Positions 25,059 through 33,285 of a stretch of DNA of 64,000 nucleotides are shown one piece after another. A model generated the notes under the pieces. It ran no database searches. It was not told the DNA's origin and was given only the letters and a program-made list of their open reading frames with translations. The stretch comes from Nitrospira sp. Ga0074138 (GTDB lineage: Bacteria; Nitrospirota; Nitrospiria; Nitrospirales; Nitrospiraceae): NCBI GenBank assembly GCA_001464735.1, contig LNDU01000034.1, forward strand, positions 1 through 64,000. The letters run 5' to 3'. The first letter of the stretch is position 1. Every line of letters begins with the position of its first letter. The translations under genes and the position numbers were made by a program.

Positions 25059-26132
25059 ATGGCAACGCTCATTTCAGTGGCATCCGGAAAAGGCGGGGTA
25101 GGTAAGAGTGTCGTTTCGGCGAACCTTGCGTTGGCACTTGCGAAAAGCGGACGACAAGTCATCCTGGCCGATCTGGACGTGGGTGGGGCTGATGCCCATA
25201 TCATGTTCGGAGAATTGAATCCGGCGGTGACCTTGACGGATTTTCTGAACAAACGAGTCAACCGGCTGGACGAAGCCGCCATTCCTGTCACCGTTCATCC
25301 GAACCTCCGTCTCATTGCCGGCACAGGCGAAACGTTGGCGACGGCCAACATGGCCTTTGCCCGCAAAAAGCGGCTCATGAAACAGTTTCGGGAGCTTGAA
25401 ACCGACATCGTGGTCGTCGATATCGGCGCCGGCACCAACTTACACGCCCTCGACTTTTTTCTGATGGCCGATATCCATTTGGCTGTGGCCACTCCCGAGC
25501 CAACATCCGTGCTGGACCTCTACCGATTCATTAAGTTGGCGGCGATTCGCCGTGTATTGGCGTGTTTTCTCGCGCGGAGCCCGATGTCGGATGTTCTCTC
25601 CAACCGAGACTTTACGAGTGTGGAGGAGGTCATGGAAGTTGCGGGAGCCACCGATGTAGGGGGACGTGACGCAGCGGCCGCGGCCTTACAATCGTTTCGA
25701 CCAGGGCTCATCATCAATCGTGCCTCCGGAAGTTCTCAAGTCAATGTCCTGTATCTGCGCAAGGTTCTCCATCAGTACGTCGGCGGTGACCTGACGCTGC
25801 TGGGTGAAATCCCCGACGACCCAGCTGTGGGCCAGGGTGTTCGGAAGTTCCTACCGGTCATTGAAGCTGCTCCCGAGTCTTTGGCCGCCCAAAGTCTATT
25901 GGCTGTTTCTGCTGCCGTTGAGCAATTAGTCTTGGTATCTGCAGGCAGAAGCAATGAGCAGATGAAGCAACCAGAAGAGCAGCGGACAAGAGTGTTGCTC
26001 TCCAATCCGGTGTTTTCCCAAGCTCCTCAGGCCTCTCTATCTATGAAGTCTGAGGTTCTGCTTCCTTCAAGTGAACCGGTACAACCTGCTTGCACTGACC
26101 GCATCAAAAATACCAGCGGACTCATTGCCTAA
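25059..26132 (+). CDS. MinD/FlhG-like P-loop ATPase
   Basis: This 357-residue protein of the SIMIBI ParA/MinD superfamily has the deviant Walker A motif SGKGGVGKS (9-17). LADLDVGGADAHIMFG, VVVDIGAGTNLHALDFFLMAD and a VATPEPTSVLDLYRFIK switch segment follow. The pattern is closest to FlhG/MinD-type cytoskeletal or flagellar-number ATPases in deltaproteobacteria-like genomes. The last 60 residues are a Ser/Pro/Gln-rich tail without a clear MinD membrane-targeting helix. ATG 25059 is used because the upstream in-frame extension is not family-like. No minC, minE or flagellar gene is nearby, so its cargo is unknown. Confidence 0.85.
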   Translation: MATLISVASGKGGVGKSVVSANLALALAKSGRQVILADLDVGGADAHIMFGELNPAVTLTDFLNKRVNRLDEAAIPVTVHPNLRLIAGTGETLATANMAFARKKRLMKQFRELETDIVVVDIGAGTNLHALDFFLMADIHLAVATPEPTSVLDLYRFIKLAAIRRVLACFLARSPMSDVLSNRDFTSVEEVMEVAGATDVGGRDAAAAALQSFRPGLIINRASGSSQVNVLYLRKVLHQYVGGDLTLLGEIPDDPAVGQGVRKFLPVIEAAPESLAAQSLLAVSAAVEQLVLVSAGRSNEQMKQPEEQRTRVLLSNPVFSQAPQASLSMKSEVLLPSSEPVQPACTDRIKNTSGLIA

Positions 26133-26236
26133 GATCATGAAGGTACGAACGGGGTCGAGGCATAGCTATGCCCTGCCGTCCGTGTTTGCCGTATGCCCTT
26201 CAGGGGATAACTAGCCTCAGCTCCGAGTAATCTTCG

Positions 26237-26602
26237 CTATTCCGGTGCGGCACTCACTCTTGTTCCTTCTTTCACTGGCGGCTCGATTGTGATATTCGGG
26301 CCATGTACTCGAGGAAGCAATCCCGCTCCAGGTTTCTCCAATAGGCGTTCGTCATTTTGGTTAAAGAGCAGGTTTTGTTTGGAACGATTGTCGTCAAAGA
26401 TCGCTGCGTTTGTGAGTGCCTCTTGGTTTCTGGCATTGGCCTGGCCCGGATCATTGGCCAGTAACTGCCCCGTCACGGGATCGACGGCCTTGTCCATTGG
26501 ATAGCCGGGATGTTTGGGTAACATGGCCGGATTGGCGAGCGTGAGCGAGACCATCAAGGGCACAACGGCAGTTGCAAACAACATCATGGTTGAGGTTTTC
26601 AT
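26237..26602 (-). CDS. Small exported hypothetical protein
   Basis: The 121-residue protein starts with a signal peptide (KTSTMMLFATAVVPLMVSLTLANP). ATG 26602 is supported by GGAGG about eight bases upstream. The mature part is hydrophilic, rich in Asn, Asp and Pro, with GYPMDKAVDPVTGQLLANDPGQANARNQ, and ends in a Glu/Pro-rich tail. It resembles no family I can name. It lies at the 3' side of the six-gene minus-strand exported-protein cluster but is separated from the next gene by 244 bp. Confidence 0.7.
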   Translation of the reverse strand: MKTSTMMLFATAVVPLMVSLTLANPAMLPKHPGYPMDKAVDPVTGQLLANDPGQANARNQEALTNAAIFDDNRSKQNLLFNQNDERLLEKPGAGLLPRVHGPNITIEPPVKEGTRVSAAPE

Positions 26603-26846
26603 GGCGAAACCTCCTGGATAGGGTGGAAGAGACAACAACGTCCTCTCGGATGCAGGGCTTCCGAGGGCGTCAGTAGATGGGCAGGTACGGGAGGGATGAA
26701 GAACAAAGGCGGCTACCCCGGTTTCATAAAGACCTCCAGAATATCATCCAGCATCGCTCTGGAATGGGCCGGAGTCAAGCCGGAGGAAGTCGGCACAGGG
26801 TATGGGTTTGCAGAGACCAAAGGCGACGATTGGAGAGGGCAGCGTG

Positions 26847-27824
26847 TTAAAATCCAAGTTCTTTTTCGAGATCGGCTTTCTTCTTATCGAATTGTATTTG
26901 TTCGGCTTCGCTCTTTTGGGTAAATGATTTCTTCATGCCCTCGCCGGCCTTCTCCATGGCTCGCTGCGATTCCTCTCCCTTCTTCTTGATCTGGGCCGCC
27001 ACATCTTTCGCTTTGGGAGAGCCGGAGAATTCGTAATACATCATAGCCTGGCCCTGCGTAAAAGTCGGATCCGGACGCTTCATGATGGTATCGCCGCGCT
27101 GTTCAGCACGATCCTTCGCGGGCTTGTCTCCACCTGGCAAAAATTTCATCCAAAGTGACGCGCTCCGGAGCTTCTCGATCGATTGCGACGAGGCTTTACC
27201 CAACTCACCGATGTTACCGGTCAGGCCTTTGGCATCTTTCTCCTCGGCTTTCATCAACCAATCGGCATTGGCCGAGGCCACCTTCGCGAGTTCTTGCCGG
27301 AAAGCTGGTGGGGAACTATAGGGCTGTCTTGATCCGGTGGTTGGATCGGCCGGTCCGTATCGACCGTTATCGATGTTCCAGGCGGCCTCGAATAGGCGCA
27401 GGTCCTCAGGCTTGGCTTGAACGGCCTTGATCAGGACCCGGTTGGCGTCCTGATGGTCCCCGATCGCCTCATAGAACCGAAAAGCCGACGTTTGTCCGTC
27501 GGCCCGTACTGGTTCCCCGGAGTAGAGGGCGCCCCTGCTCTCGGCCGTTTTGGCGAGATCCCGACCGAGCTTTGGCATGTTGGCTTTCGCTTTCGCTAGC
27601 GCACTCTTATCGTAGCGGTCGATGCAATCGTTTACGGCAACTCTCATGTACGCGACGAAGAGCGCAGCGGGTTGCCCGCCCTGTTCCGCCTTCGCGAGCG
27701 CGGCCGACTGAGCCAGCGCAGCATTCTTTTCATCGTCGCCAAGGCAAGGATCATCCGCACGAACGGCTGGAGCTGCGAGGGTCATGAGCATGAGCGAATA
27801 TCCGACTACTTTCGACAGGCGCAT
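26847..27824 (-). CDS. Exported helical protein of unknown function
   Basis: The 325-residue product has a signal peptide (SKVVGYSLMLMTLAAPAVRADD). The mature protein is mostly alpha-helical and Ala/Lys-rich, with TPR-like helices around residues 105-160 (AFRFYEAIGDHQDANRVLIKAVQAKPEDLRLFEAAW) and a long charged coiled-coil tail (about 255-325, KKKGEESQRAMEKAGEGMKKS). ATG 27824 has GGAGG eight bases upstream and lies 15 bp after the DUF4412-like gene, so the two form an operon. I do not recognise a named family. Confidence 0.75.
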   Translation of the reverse strand: MRLSKVVGYSLMLMTLAAPAVRADDPCLGDDEKNAALAQSAALAKAEQGGQPAALFVAYMRVAVNDCIDRYDKSALAKAKANMPKLGRDLAKTAESRGALYSGEPVRADGQTSAFRFYEAIGDHQDANRVLIKAVQAKPEDLRLFEAAWNIDNGRYGPADPTTGSRQPYSSPPAFRQELAKVASANADWLMKAEEKDAKGLTGNIGELGKASSQSIEKLRSASLWMKFLPGGDKPAKDRAEQRGDTIMKRPDPTFTQGQAMMYYEFSGSPKAKDVAAQIKKKGEESQRAMEKAGEGMKKSFTQKSEAEQIQFDKKKADLEKELGF

Positions 27825-27839
27825 GGGCGATGACCTCCG

Positions 27840-28583
27840 CTATTTACCGAACAGCCCTTTCATCATCTTGTTGACGTCCGGCATTTGATCGCCGAGGCTT
27901 TCTCCGGCCTGGCTCTCACGAGGCTGTTTTCCACCGGACTGGCGCTGGCGCGGATTCTTTTTCATCTCCTCCATATTGGGCATGCCGCCCATCCCCATCA
28001 TGGCGCCCATGTCGTTCTTTGTATAGCCGGCTGGTATTTCAAAGAGGGCCGGGTTTTGCTTTTCGATTTTTAGATTGCTCAGCTCGCTCGTCATGCGCAT
28101 CTTCTTGTCGCCTTCTTTCGACAGCATGTCCATCTTGACAGTGATGCCTTCTTTTGTGGTCCAGAAGAAGCCACCGAATTTTCCGGATCCGTCCTTCTTC
28201 ACCGCAACGATCTTGGACTTGGTGGCCTTCACTCCGTTGATGGTTTCCTGGCCCACTTCGGTCTGCTCGACGATGTCGAATCCGTCCATACCGGAGGTGT
28301 TTGAGGCATCCATCGGCATTTCCATGTACATGTCTCCCATCAACTGCCACACCACCTTCTTGTCCTTCCGAACGATCGATGTCATGCCGTCCGATCCGCC
28401 CATCTCCATCCGTTCCTTGTTGACCGTATGATAGATGCGTGACTTCATCGTCATGCCACCTTCCGTCTCCATCGTGCTGTCGGCTGAGTAATCTACTTGT
28501 ACTTCAGGTGGGGGTGCAGCGCTCACTGCGAGAGGAACAAGCAGTACGCATGTCAACAAGCCGGCATCGCGAAGTCGTTTCAT
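27840..28583 (-). CDS. Exported DUF4412-like protein
   Basis: The 247-residue protein has a signal peptide ending near SAAPPP and a beta-rich body with YSADSTMETEGGMTMKSRIYH, VVWQLMGDMYMEMPM, GQETINGVKATKSKIV and LFEIPAGYTK. This is the layout of DUF4412/LolA-like half-barrel periplasmic proteins, which are proposed to bind hydrophobic ligands. The C-terminus (190-247) is a Met/Gly/Gln-rich linker ending in DVNKMMKGLFGK. ATG 28583 is selected because AGGAGG is eight bases upstream; a GTG at 28589 would be only two bases from it. First gene of a two-gene operon with 26847-27824. Confidence 0.75.
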   Translation of the reverse strand: MKRLRDAGLLTCVLLVPLAVSAAPPPEVQVDYSADSTMETEGGMTMKSRIYHTVNKERMEMGGSDGMTSIVRKDKKVVWQLMGDMYMEMPMDASNTSGMDGFDIVEQTEVGQETINGVKATKSKIVAVKKDGSGKFGGFFWTTKEGITVKMDMLSKEGDKKMRMTSELSNLKIEKQNPALFEIPAGYTKNDMGAMMGMGGMPNMEEMKKNPRQRQSGGKQPRESQAGESLGDQMPDVNKMMKGLFGK

Positions 28584-28678
28584 ACGCACGTCCTCCTAGA
28601 GAAAGGTGTGTGGGGGAAATGGAGGGTATCGGGATTCCCTGGGGATCGTCAATACGCAGAAGTCCTGAGGATTGGGGA

Positions 28679-29413
28679 TCAAGGAAACTCTAGGCCAATC
28701 GGAAAGGTTGCTGCATAACCACCGTTTGTTTCTGACGGCTCCAGCATCAATTGAATACCGCCCTCCCGATAGATGAAGTCATGGTGATTTCGTACACGAC
28801 GCCGTCCTTTCGACGAGTAGGGAAGAGCGGTATGCACGCGGTCGGTCAGTTCATCGGGAAAGTACAATTGGGAGGTAAATTCGTAGCGTTTGCTGACCAT
28901 GGGTGCCGTGCGGACTTTGAAGTGAATATGTACCGTTCGTATGGGGTACCAGCCAGGATAGATCGTTAGGAACCGTGCTGCTCCATGCGCATCGGTCAGC
29001 TGATAGCCTCGTAAAAACTTCTGTCCGACCGTGCTGAAGCCAGGATCTCGGACATCGGAATAGACCCCCATGGCATCGCAGTGCCAGACATCGACTTGAG
29101 CATCTGGTAAGGGATGGCACTCCCCGGCATGAACACGAGAGATGTGAAACGTCAGGGCTAACTGTGTACCTGGCGTGATTTTCCCGTTGCTCGGGTCGGA
29201 TCGAATGTCCGTCCGATGCAAGCGTTCATCGACGAAATAGGGGCCTTCAGTTTGTTCGGGTCGGACTAGACAGAGGGATCCAGGCGTATCGGGAGCGGCG
29301 TGAGCCTGGCTTCGTGTTCCGGTCATCAGCCAGATAGCGCTGGTTGTTCCCAACAACACCATGGCTTCACGCCGAGAGAGAAGGGGCCCATTCTGCTCAT
29401 CATACTCTTTCAT
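28679..29413 (-). CDS. Tat-exported intradiol ring-cleavage dioxygenase
   Basis: This 244-residue protein carries a twin-arginine signal (SRREAMVLLG, Arg14-Arg15, then a hydrophobic stretch ending AHA). The protocatechuate/catechol dioxygenase beta-sandwich domain follows. The four non-heme Fe(III) ligands are recognisable: Tyr119 (WHCDAMGVYSDV), Tyr157 (YPGWYPIR), His163 and His165 (VHIHFK). Family enzymes split catechol-type rings between the hydroxyls. Exported versions occur without a beta-ketoadipate pathway and their substrates are unclear. No other aromatic-degradation gene is nearby. The function call is strong at fold level, the substrate is unknown. Confidence 0.9.
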   Translation of the reverse strand: MKEYDEQNGPLLSRREAMVLLGTTSAIWLMTGTRSQAHAAPDTPGSLCLVRPEQTEGPYFVDERLHRTDIRSDPSNGKITPGTQLALTFHISRVHAGECHPLPDAQVDVWHCDAMGVYSDVRDPGFSTVGQKFLRGYQLTDAHGAARFLTIYPGWYPIRTVHIHFKVRTAPMVSKRYEFTSQLYFPDELTDRVHTALPYSSKGRRRVRNHHDFIYREGGIQLMLEPSETNGGYAATFPIGLEFP

Positions 29414-29452
29414 CCCGTCCGACCCTTCTCGTCTTATGAAAAGGACAGATCC

Positions 29453-30160
29453 CTACCTTCTCCTCAGATTTGGTGGCACGCTTCGCGGAGGTGGCGGAGG
29501 GGACGAAAAAGATGGTGATCCCGGGGAATAAAAGCGAGAACCTCCATAAAACCCACGCCCTCCCCAATAGCCACCATAGGGTCCCCAAAATCCACCGTAG
29601 GGGTAAAATCCGCTATATCCGTAGGGCGGGTAGTAGGCACCGTAGTATGGACTTCGATCTCGTCGTCTCTGCGCCGCGATACTGTTCCAGTCGATGATGT
29701 GTTTGACCTCAAGGATTGGGTAGGTATAGTCGCTCTCATCCAGTTGTCTCGTGGTCTCACCTTTTACGGTGCCGATTATAGTAATGGGCGTACCCTGCGG
29801 GAGGCTGGCAGGGTCGAGAAATTGTTCTCGAACCGCAAGGAATCGGCCTTCTGATCGAAGACGCTCTTCAGTCAAAGTCCCTTCTTTCTCAGTCGGCAGT
29901 TGCAAGACTTCCAATTCAGTTCCTGCTTCCGTCCGTTTAGCCTTAATCACGTTCCCGCCGATCATGACCGTTCTTCCAACATATTCGCTGGGAGCTCGTT
30001 TCAGGTCTGCAAAGCTGACGGTGGTATCAATCTCCTGCTCCAATCCAAGAGGAATACCAAGCAGCTCGGTATCGCGTTGGACTTGATGGAGCGACTCTGC
30101 ACAGGCAGACAAGAGCAAGGTGGCACAAAACAGGGGAGCGAGGACAGTCATGCGAGACAT
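29453..30160 (-). CDS. Slp-family outer-membrane lipoprotein
   Basis: This 235-residue precursor has a lipobox LLSAC with Cys20. The Slp-type beta domain follows: VSFADLKRAPSEYVGRTVMIGGNVIKAKRTEAGTELEVLQLP, then GRFLAVREQFLDPASLPQGTPITIIGTV and YPILEVKHIIDW. Escherichia coli Slp is a starvation-inducible outer-membrane lipoprotein of unclear function. The C-terminal 60 residues are a Tyr/Gly/Pro-rich low-complexity tail (YYGAYYPPYGYSGFYPYGG). The next gene downstream is the dioxygenase at 40 bp. Confidence 0.88.
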   Translation of the reverse strand: MSRMTVLAPLFCATLLLSACAESLHQVQRDTELLGIPLGLEQEIDTTVSFADLKRAPSEYVGRTVMIGGNVIKAKRTEAGTELEVLQLPTEKEGTLTEERLRSEGRFLAVREQFLDPASLPQGTPITIIGTVKGETTRQLDESDYTYPILEVKHIIDWNSIAAQRRRDRSPYYGAYYPPYGYSGFYPYGGFWGPYGGYWGGRGFYGGSRFYSPGSPSFSSPPPPPRSVPPNLRRR

Positions 30161-30175
30161 GGTCGTTCTTCTCTC

Positions 30176-30841
30176 TTAAAAGTGATACGATAGTCCACCG
30201 AGGATATGCTGTGCCCTGTAATTGCCGCTGAAACCACCTAGATCACCAAAGGCTTGATCAAATTTCAGTGTCGCTCCGGTATGCTTATACTCTCCAAAGA
30301 CGGCGATTTTTGGTGTGATGAATGCGCGTAACCCCACCAGCACATTCCATGCGGGCGCCACGTCGGTATTACTGCGCACTGTTGCGGTGTCTCCAATGTG
30401 GGCGATGGCTGCTCCTATACCAACCCCCACATATGGCTGAAGTGTGCGACCTGGATACCGCGCAATAAAGTTAACGCCGACCGTCGTCAACCGAAAATGG
30501 ATGCCGGGAACTTCATCCAACGTCGCGGTGCGTGGCAAGCTCTTAATGTGCGGGGTTGTGTGCAACGCCTCGGCTTCAATCCCGTACCAACTGTGTCCCG
30601 GGAAATATCCCACCTTACCACCATAGGTAATCGAATTTTGGAGGTCAAAGTCTTCGAATGAACCAGGCGCCCCTGCTAATGGTCCTGTTCCTGCAATGCT
30701 GTTGATGCGGTCAGCAAAATTCACACCCGCCTGTCCAGCCACATACATTTCTGCGGAAACGAAAGTGGGGTTGCAGAAAGAGATGAACCAGCACCCTGCC
30801 ATCAAAAAACATCTAAGGAATGGAGCGTTCTTTTTCATCAT
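30176..30841 (-). CDS. Outer-membrane beta-barrel protein
   Basis: The 221-residue precursor has a signal peptide ending FVSAEMYVAGQAG. Alternating amphipathic strands typical of 8-stranded OmpA/OmpW-like barrels follow: SWYGIEAEALHTTP, GVNFIARYPGRTLQPYVGVGIGAAIAH, NVLVGLRAFITPKIAVFGEYKHT, and a terminal strand HILGGLSYHF ending in Phe, the BAM recognition pattern. The ATG at 30841 (or 30838) follows a GGGGGA purine stretch; the frame upstream to 31054 is not coding-like. It starts the minus-strand exported-protein cluster, 15 bp before the Slp gene. Transport or binding role unknown. Confidence 0.85.
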   Translation of the reverse strand: MMKKNAPFLRCFLMAGCWFISFCNPTFVSAEMYVAGQAGVNFADRINSIAGTGPLAGAPGSFEDFDLQNSITYGGKVGYFPGHSWYGIEAEALHTTPHIKSLPRTATLDEVPGIHFRLTTVGVNFIARYPGRTLQPYVGVGIGAAIAHIGDTATVRSNTDVAPAWNVLVGLRAFITPKIAVFGEYKHTGATLKFDQAFGDLGGFSGNYRAQHILGGLSYHF

Positions 30842-31111
30842 TGTTTCCCCCAAGCATATCATCATAACAAAAAACAGTTGGTTGCATAGCCCCCATAACC
30901 CGCGAGGCTTCCGCTTGTGAAGTCCTTCAGCTCGAATCATCGCGTATCCTCTGTGTTCCAAAGTGATAGTCATGACTGATCGGAGAAATCCGTAAGTGTC
31001 CATTGGATTGTGATCCATATCTGTGGTACATCCTCCGCTACAGATGACGAGCACAAAGATTTTTTGCTGATATCCCTCTTATTAGTTGTTTGCTGAAGGA
31101 AGGAGCGGCTC

Positions 31112-31516
31112 ATGGGACTGATGGATCAATTGGGGCAAGCGGTGGGTGGCATGCTGGGCGGACAGGGAGGGCAGAATCCTCTGTTGCAAGCCGTGGCCAG
31201 TCTCCTTGGAAAGGACAGCGGTATTGGAGGACTTGCCGGGCTTGTTCAAGCGTTTCAGAAGAACGGGCTCGGTGAAATCGTGAATTCCTGGGTGAGCACG
31301 GGCCAGAATCTGCCGGTGACACCGAACCAGATTGAACAAGGCCTAGGCAGTGATCTGCTGAATCAACTGGCCGGTAAGGCAGGACTCTCCTCTGGCGCAG
31401 CGAGTTCGCAGCTAAGCGGCATTCTTCCGGATCTAGTCGATAAGTTGACGCCTAATGGCAAGATCGAAGCGGGTGGGCTTGAACAACTCATGAAACTGGT
31501 CCAAGGGATGAGATAG
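31112..31516 (+). CDS. YidB/DUF937-family protein
   Basis: The 134-residue protein matches the YidB family: MGLMDQLGQAVGGMLGG at the start, a long Gly/Ala-rich helical middle (LLGKDSGIGGLAGLVQAFQKNGLGEIVNSWVSTGQN) and LTPNGKIEAGGLEQLM at the end. The conserved ISPDQLxxALG-like segment appears as VTPNQIEQGLGSD. Family function is unknown. GAAGGAAGGAG seven bases upstream fixes the start. It is divergent from the beta-barrel gene and 67 bp upstream of the anchored cytochrome. Confidence 0.85.
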   Translation: MGLMDQLGQAVGGMLGGQGGQNPLLQAVASLLGKDSGIGGLAGLVQAFQKNGLGEIVNSWVSTGQNLPVTPNQIEQGLGSDLLNQLAGKAGLSSGAASSQLSGILPDLVDKLTPNGKIEAGGLEQLMKLVQGMR

Positions 31517-31583
31517 GCGTCGAACGAAGCGTCGGACGACTAGGTTCCATGTGGTGGTTCCATCATCCGGCCAGAATACCGGT

Positions 31584-32069
31584 ATGCGCACCAGGGACCG
31601 GCTCGTAATCTGGATTGCTATCGGTCTGGTCTTGCTGTCGGTTGTATGGGCGCTTCGTGATCTCCGGGTCTCCAGCCCAGCACCAACCCAGCCCACGATT
31701 CTCGCACTCACGCCTGAAATGATGTCGCTGGTGACGGGTGATGAACCCCTCGTCGAGATCTTGACCAGACCCGGCTGTCCGGTGTGCCACATCATTCCAG
31801 GGATTCCCGGTGCGACCGGCCAAGTTGGGCCTCCGTTGGTTCTGGGCACGACCGGGCCCCAACGACTCAACGATCCTGGTTACCGTGGACAGGCAAAGAC
31901 GGTGCATGAGTATATCGTCGAATCGGTATTGGAGCCGCAGCGATTTGTAGTGCGAGGGTATCCGGAGAAGGCAATGCCGACGTGGTATGGGTCCAAACTG
32001 AGTGCGCTGGCTCTTGAGAAGATAGCGTCGTATCTTGAGCGCCAGACTGAAGGGAGCTCAGCTCCCTGA
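31584..32069 (+). CDS. Membrane-anchored monoheme c-type cytochrome
   Basis: This 161-residue protein has one N-terminal membrane anchor (about 7-24) and an exported domain with the heme c motif CPVCH (65-69). A likely axial methionine is in EKAMPTWYG, giving a class I-like cytochrome layout, and YLERQTE near the end is the usual final helix. A GTG at 31551 in frame is an alternative start; neither has a good ribosome site. It may carry electrons in the periplasm, with partners not identifiable here. The heme motif is directly visible, the redox partner is inference. Confidence 0.85.
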   Translation: MRTRDRLVIWIAIGLVLLSVVWALRDLRVSSPAPTQPTILALTPEMMSLVTGDEPLVEILTRPGCPVCHIIPGIPGATGQVGPPLVLGTTGPQRLNDPGYRGQAKTVHEYIVESVLEPQRFVVRGYPEKAMPTWYGSKLSALALEKIASYLERQTEGSSAP

Positions 32070-32085
32070 GGGTGGGGCTGTGTGA

Positions 32086-33261
32086 CTAGCGCTTGCGGAT
32101 CGGCGTGACGTTTCCTGAAGCGCCACCCTGAATCTTAAAGGCATCTGTTCCCTGTCCCCCCATCTGCTTATCAAGCAGGGCGTTCACGGCCTCATCACCT
32201 TTGAGCCCTTCAAGTTTGATCTTGAGGCGCAAATTATTCGCGCTATCGGCATTGATGAGGGCCTGTTCCAGCGAAATTTTGTTTACCTTATAGAGCTGAA
32301 ACAGGACATGATCGAAGGTCTGGCACCCTTCGTCGATGCCTTGCTCCATGGCCTCCTTGAGTGTGTCGACCTCAGCCTTCTTAATCAGATCCTTGACGCG
32401 CGGCGTGTCCAGCATGATTTCTAGGGCTGGGACGCGTTTGCCGTCGAGCGACGGGATCAATCGTTGGGAGATAATCGCGCGCAGATTGAGGGACAGTTGC
32501 AGATAGATCTGGGCATGCCGCTCGACCGGAAAGAAGTTCATGATGCGTTCGATCGCCTGATTGGCGTTGTTGGAGTGCAGCGTTCCGATGCAAAGGTGAC
32601 CGGTCTCGGCAAAGGTGATTGCTGCTTCCATGGTTTCGGTGTCGCGGACCTCACCAATAAGAATCACATCCGGAGCTTGACGGAGCGTATTCTTCAGCGC
32701 GCTTTGGAAGGTTAAAGTGTCGAATCCGACTTCGCGCTGGGTGATGATCGACTTCTTGTGCTGATGGACGAACTCGATCGGGTCTTCCACGGTAATGATA
32801 TGGCCCTGGTGGACGGTGTTGCGATGGTCGATCATGGCGGCCAACGATGTTGACTTCCCGGACCCGGTCGCGCCTACCACCAGCACCAGGCCGCGTTTGG
32901 TCATCGCGATATCTTTGATGATCGGAGGGAGTTCCAACTGCTCAACGGTCTGAATTTCCGCTTTGATGTGACGGAAGACCAATCCGACATTACCCCTCTG
33001 CCTGAAGATGTTGACGCGGAAACGACCCAATTCTTTGTAATAGAGCGCCAGGTTCATCTCCATCTTTTCTTCGAATTCGCCGCGCTGTTGACCACGCATT
33101 AAGGCTAACGCCAGTGCTTCGAGCTGCTCGTTGGTGAACAGGGGAGCGTCAGTCGGCTGCGTGGCGCCATGGATGCGGTAGATCGGCGAGGCGTCGACAG
33201 TCAAATACAAGTCCGACGCTTCGCGGTCCACCATCACTTTTAGAAGACTTCGAACATCCAT
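32086..33261 (-). CDS. pilU: PilT/PilU-type twitching ATPase (PilU-like)
   Basis: This 391-residue secretion-superfamily ATPase powers pilus retraction. It shows a PAS-like N-terminal domain, FRVNIFRQRG (82-90, the form seen in PilU), Walker A GATGSGKST (130-138), ITVEDPIEFVH (Asp box), and ILIGEVRDTETMEAAITFAETGHL (Walker B region). A His box TLHSNNA follows. The C-terminal 25 residues are a disordered Gly-rich tail. It lies 24 bp downstream of pilT on the same strand, the usual pilT-pilU arrangement. Distinguishing PilU from a second PilT rests on these motifs and order. Confidence 0.9.
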   Translation of the reverse strand: MDVRSLLKVMVDREASDLYLTVDASPIYRIHGATQPTDAPLFTNEQLEALALALMRGQQRGEFEEKMEMNLALYYKELGRFRVNIFRQRGNVGLVFRHIKAEIQTVEQLELPPIIKDIAMTKRGLVLVVGATGSGKSTSLAAMIDHRNTVHQGHIITVEDPIEFVHQHKKSIITQREVGFDTLTFQSALKNTLRQAPDVILIGEVRDTETMEAAITFAETGHLCIGTLHSNNANQAIERIMNFFPVERHAQIYLQLSLNLRAIISQRLIPSLDGKRVPALEIMLDTPRVKDLIKKAEVDTLKEAMEQGIDEGCQTFDHVLFQLYKVNKISLEQALINADSANNLRLKIKLEGLKGDEAVNALLDKQMGGQGTDAFKIQGGASGNVTPIRKR

Positions 33262-33285
33262 CGGCCGTGCTCCGTAACCTGTGTG

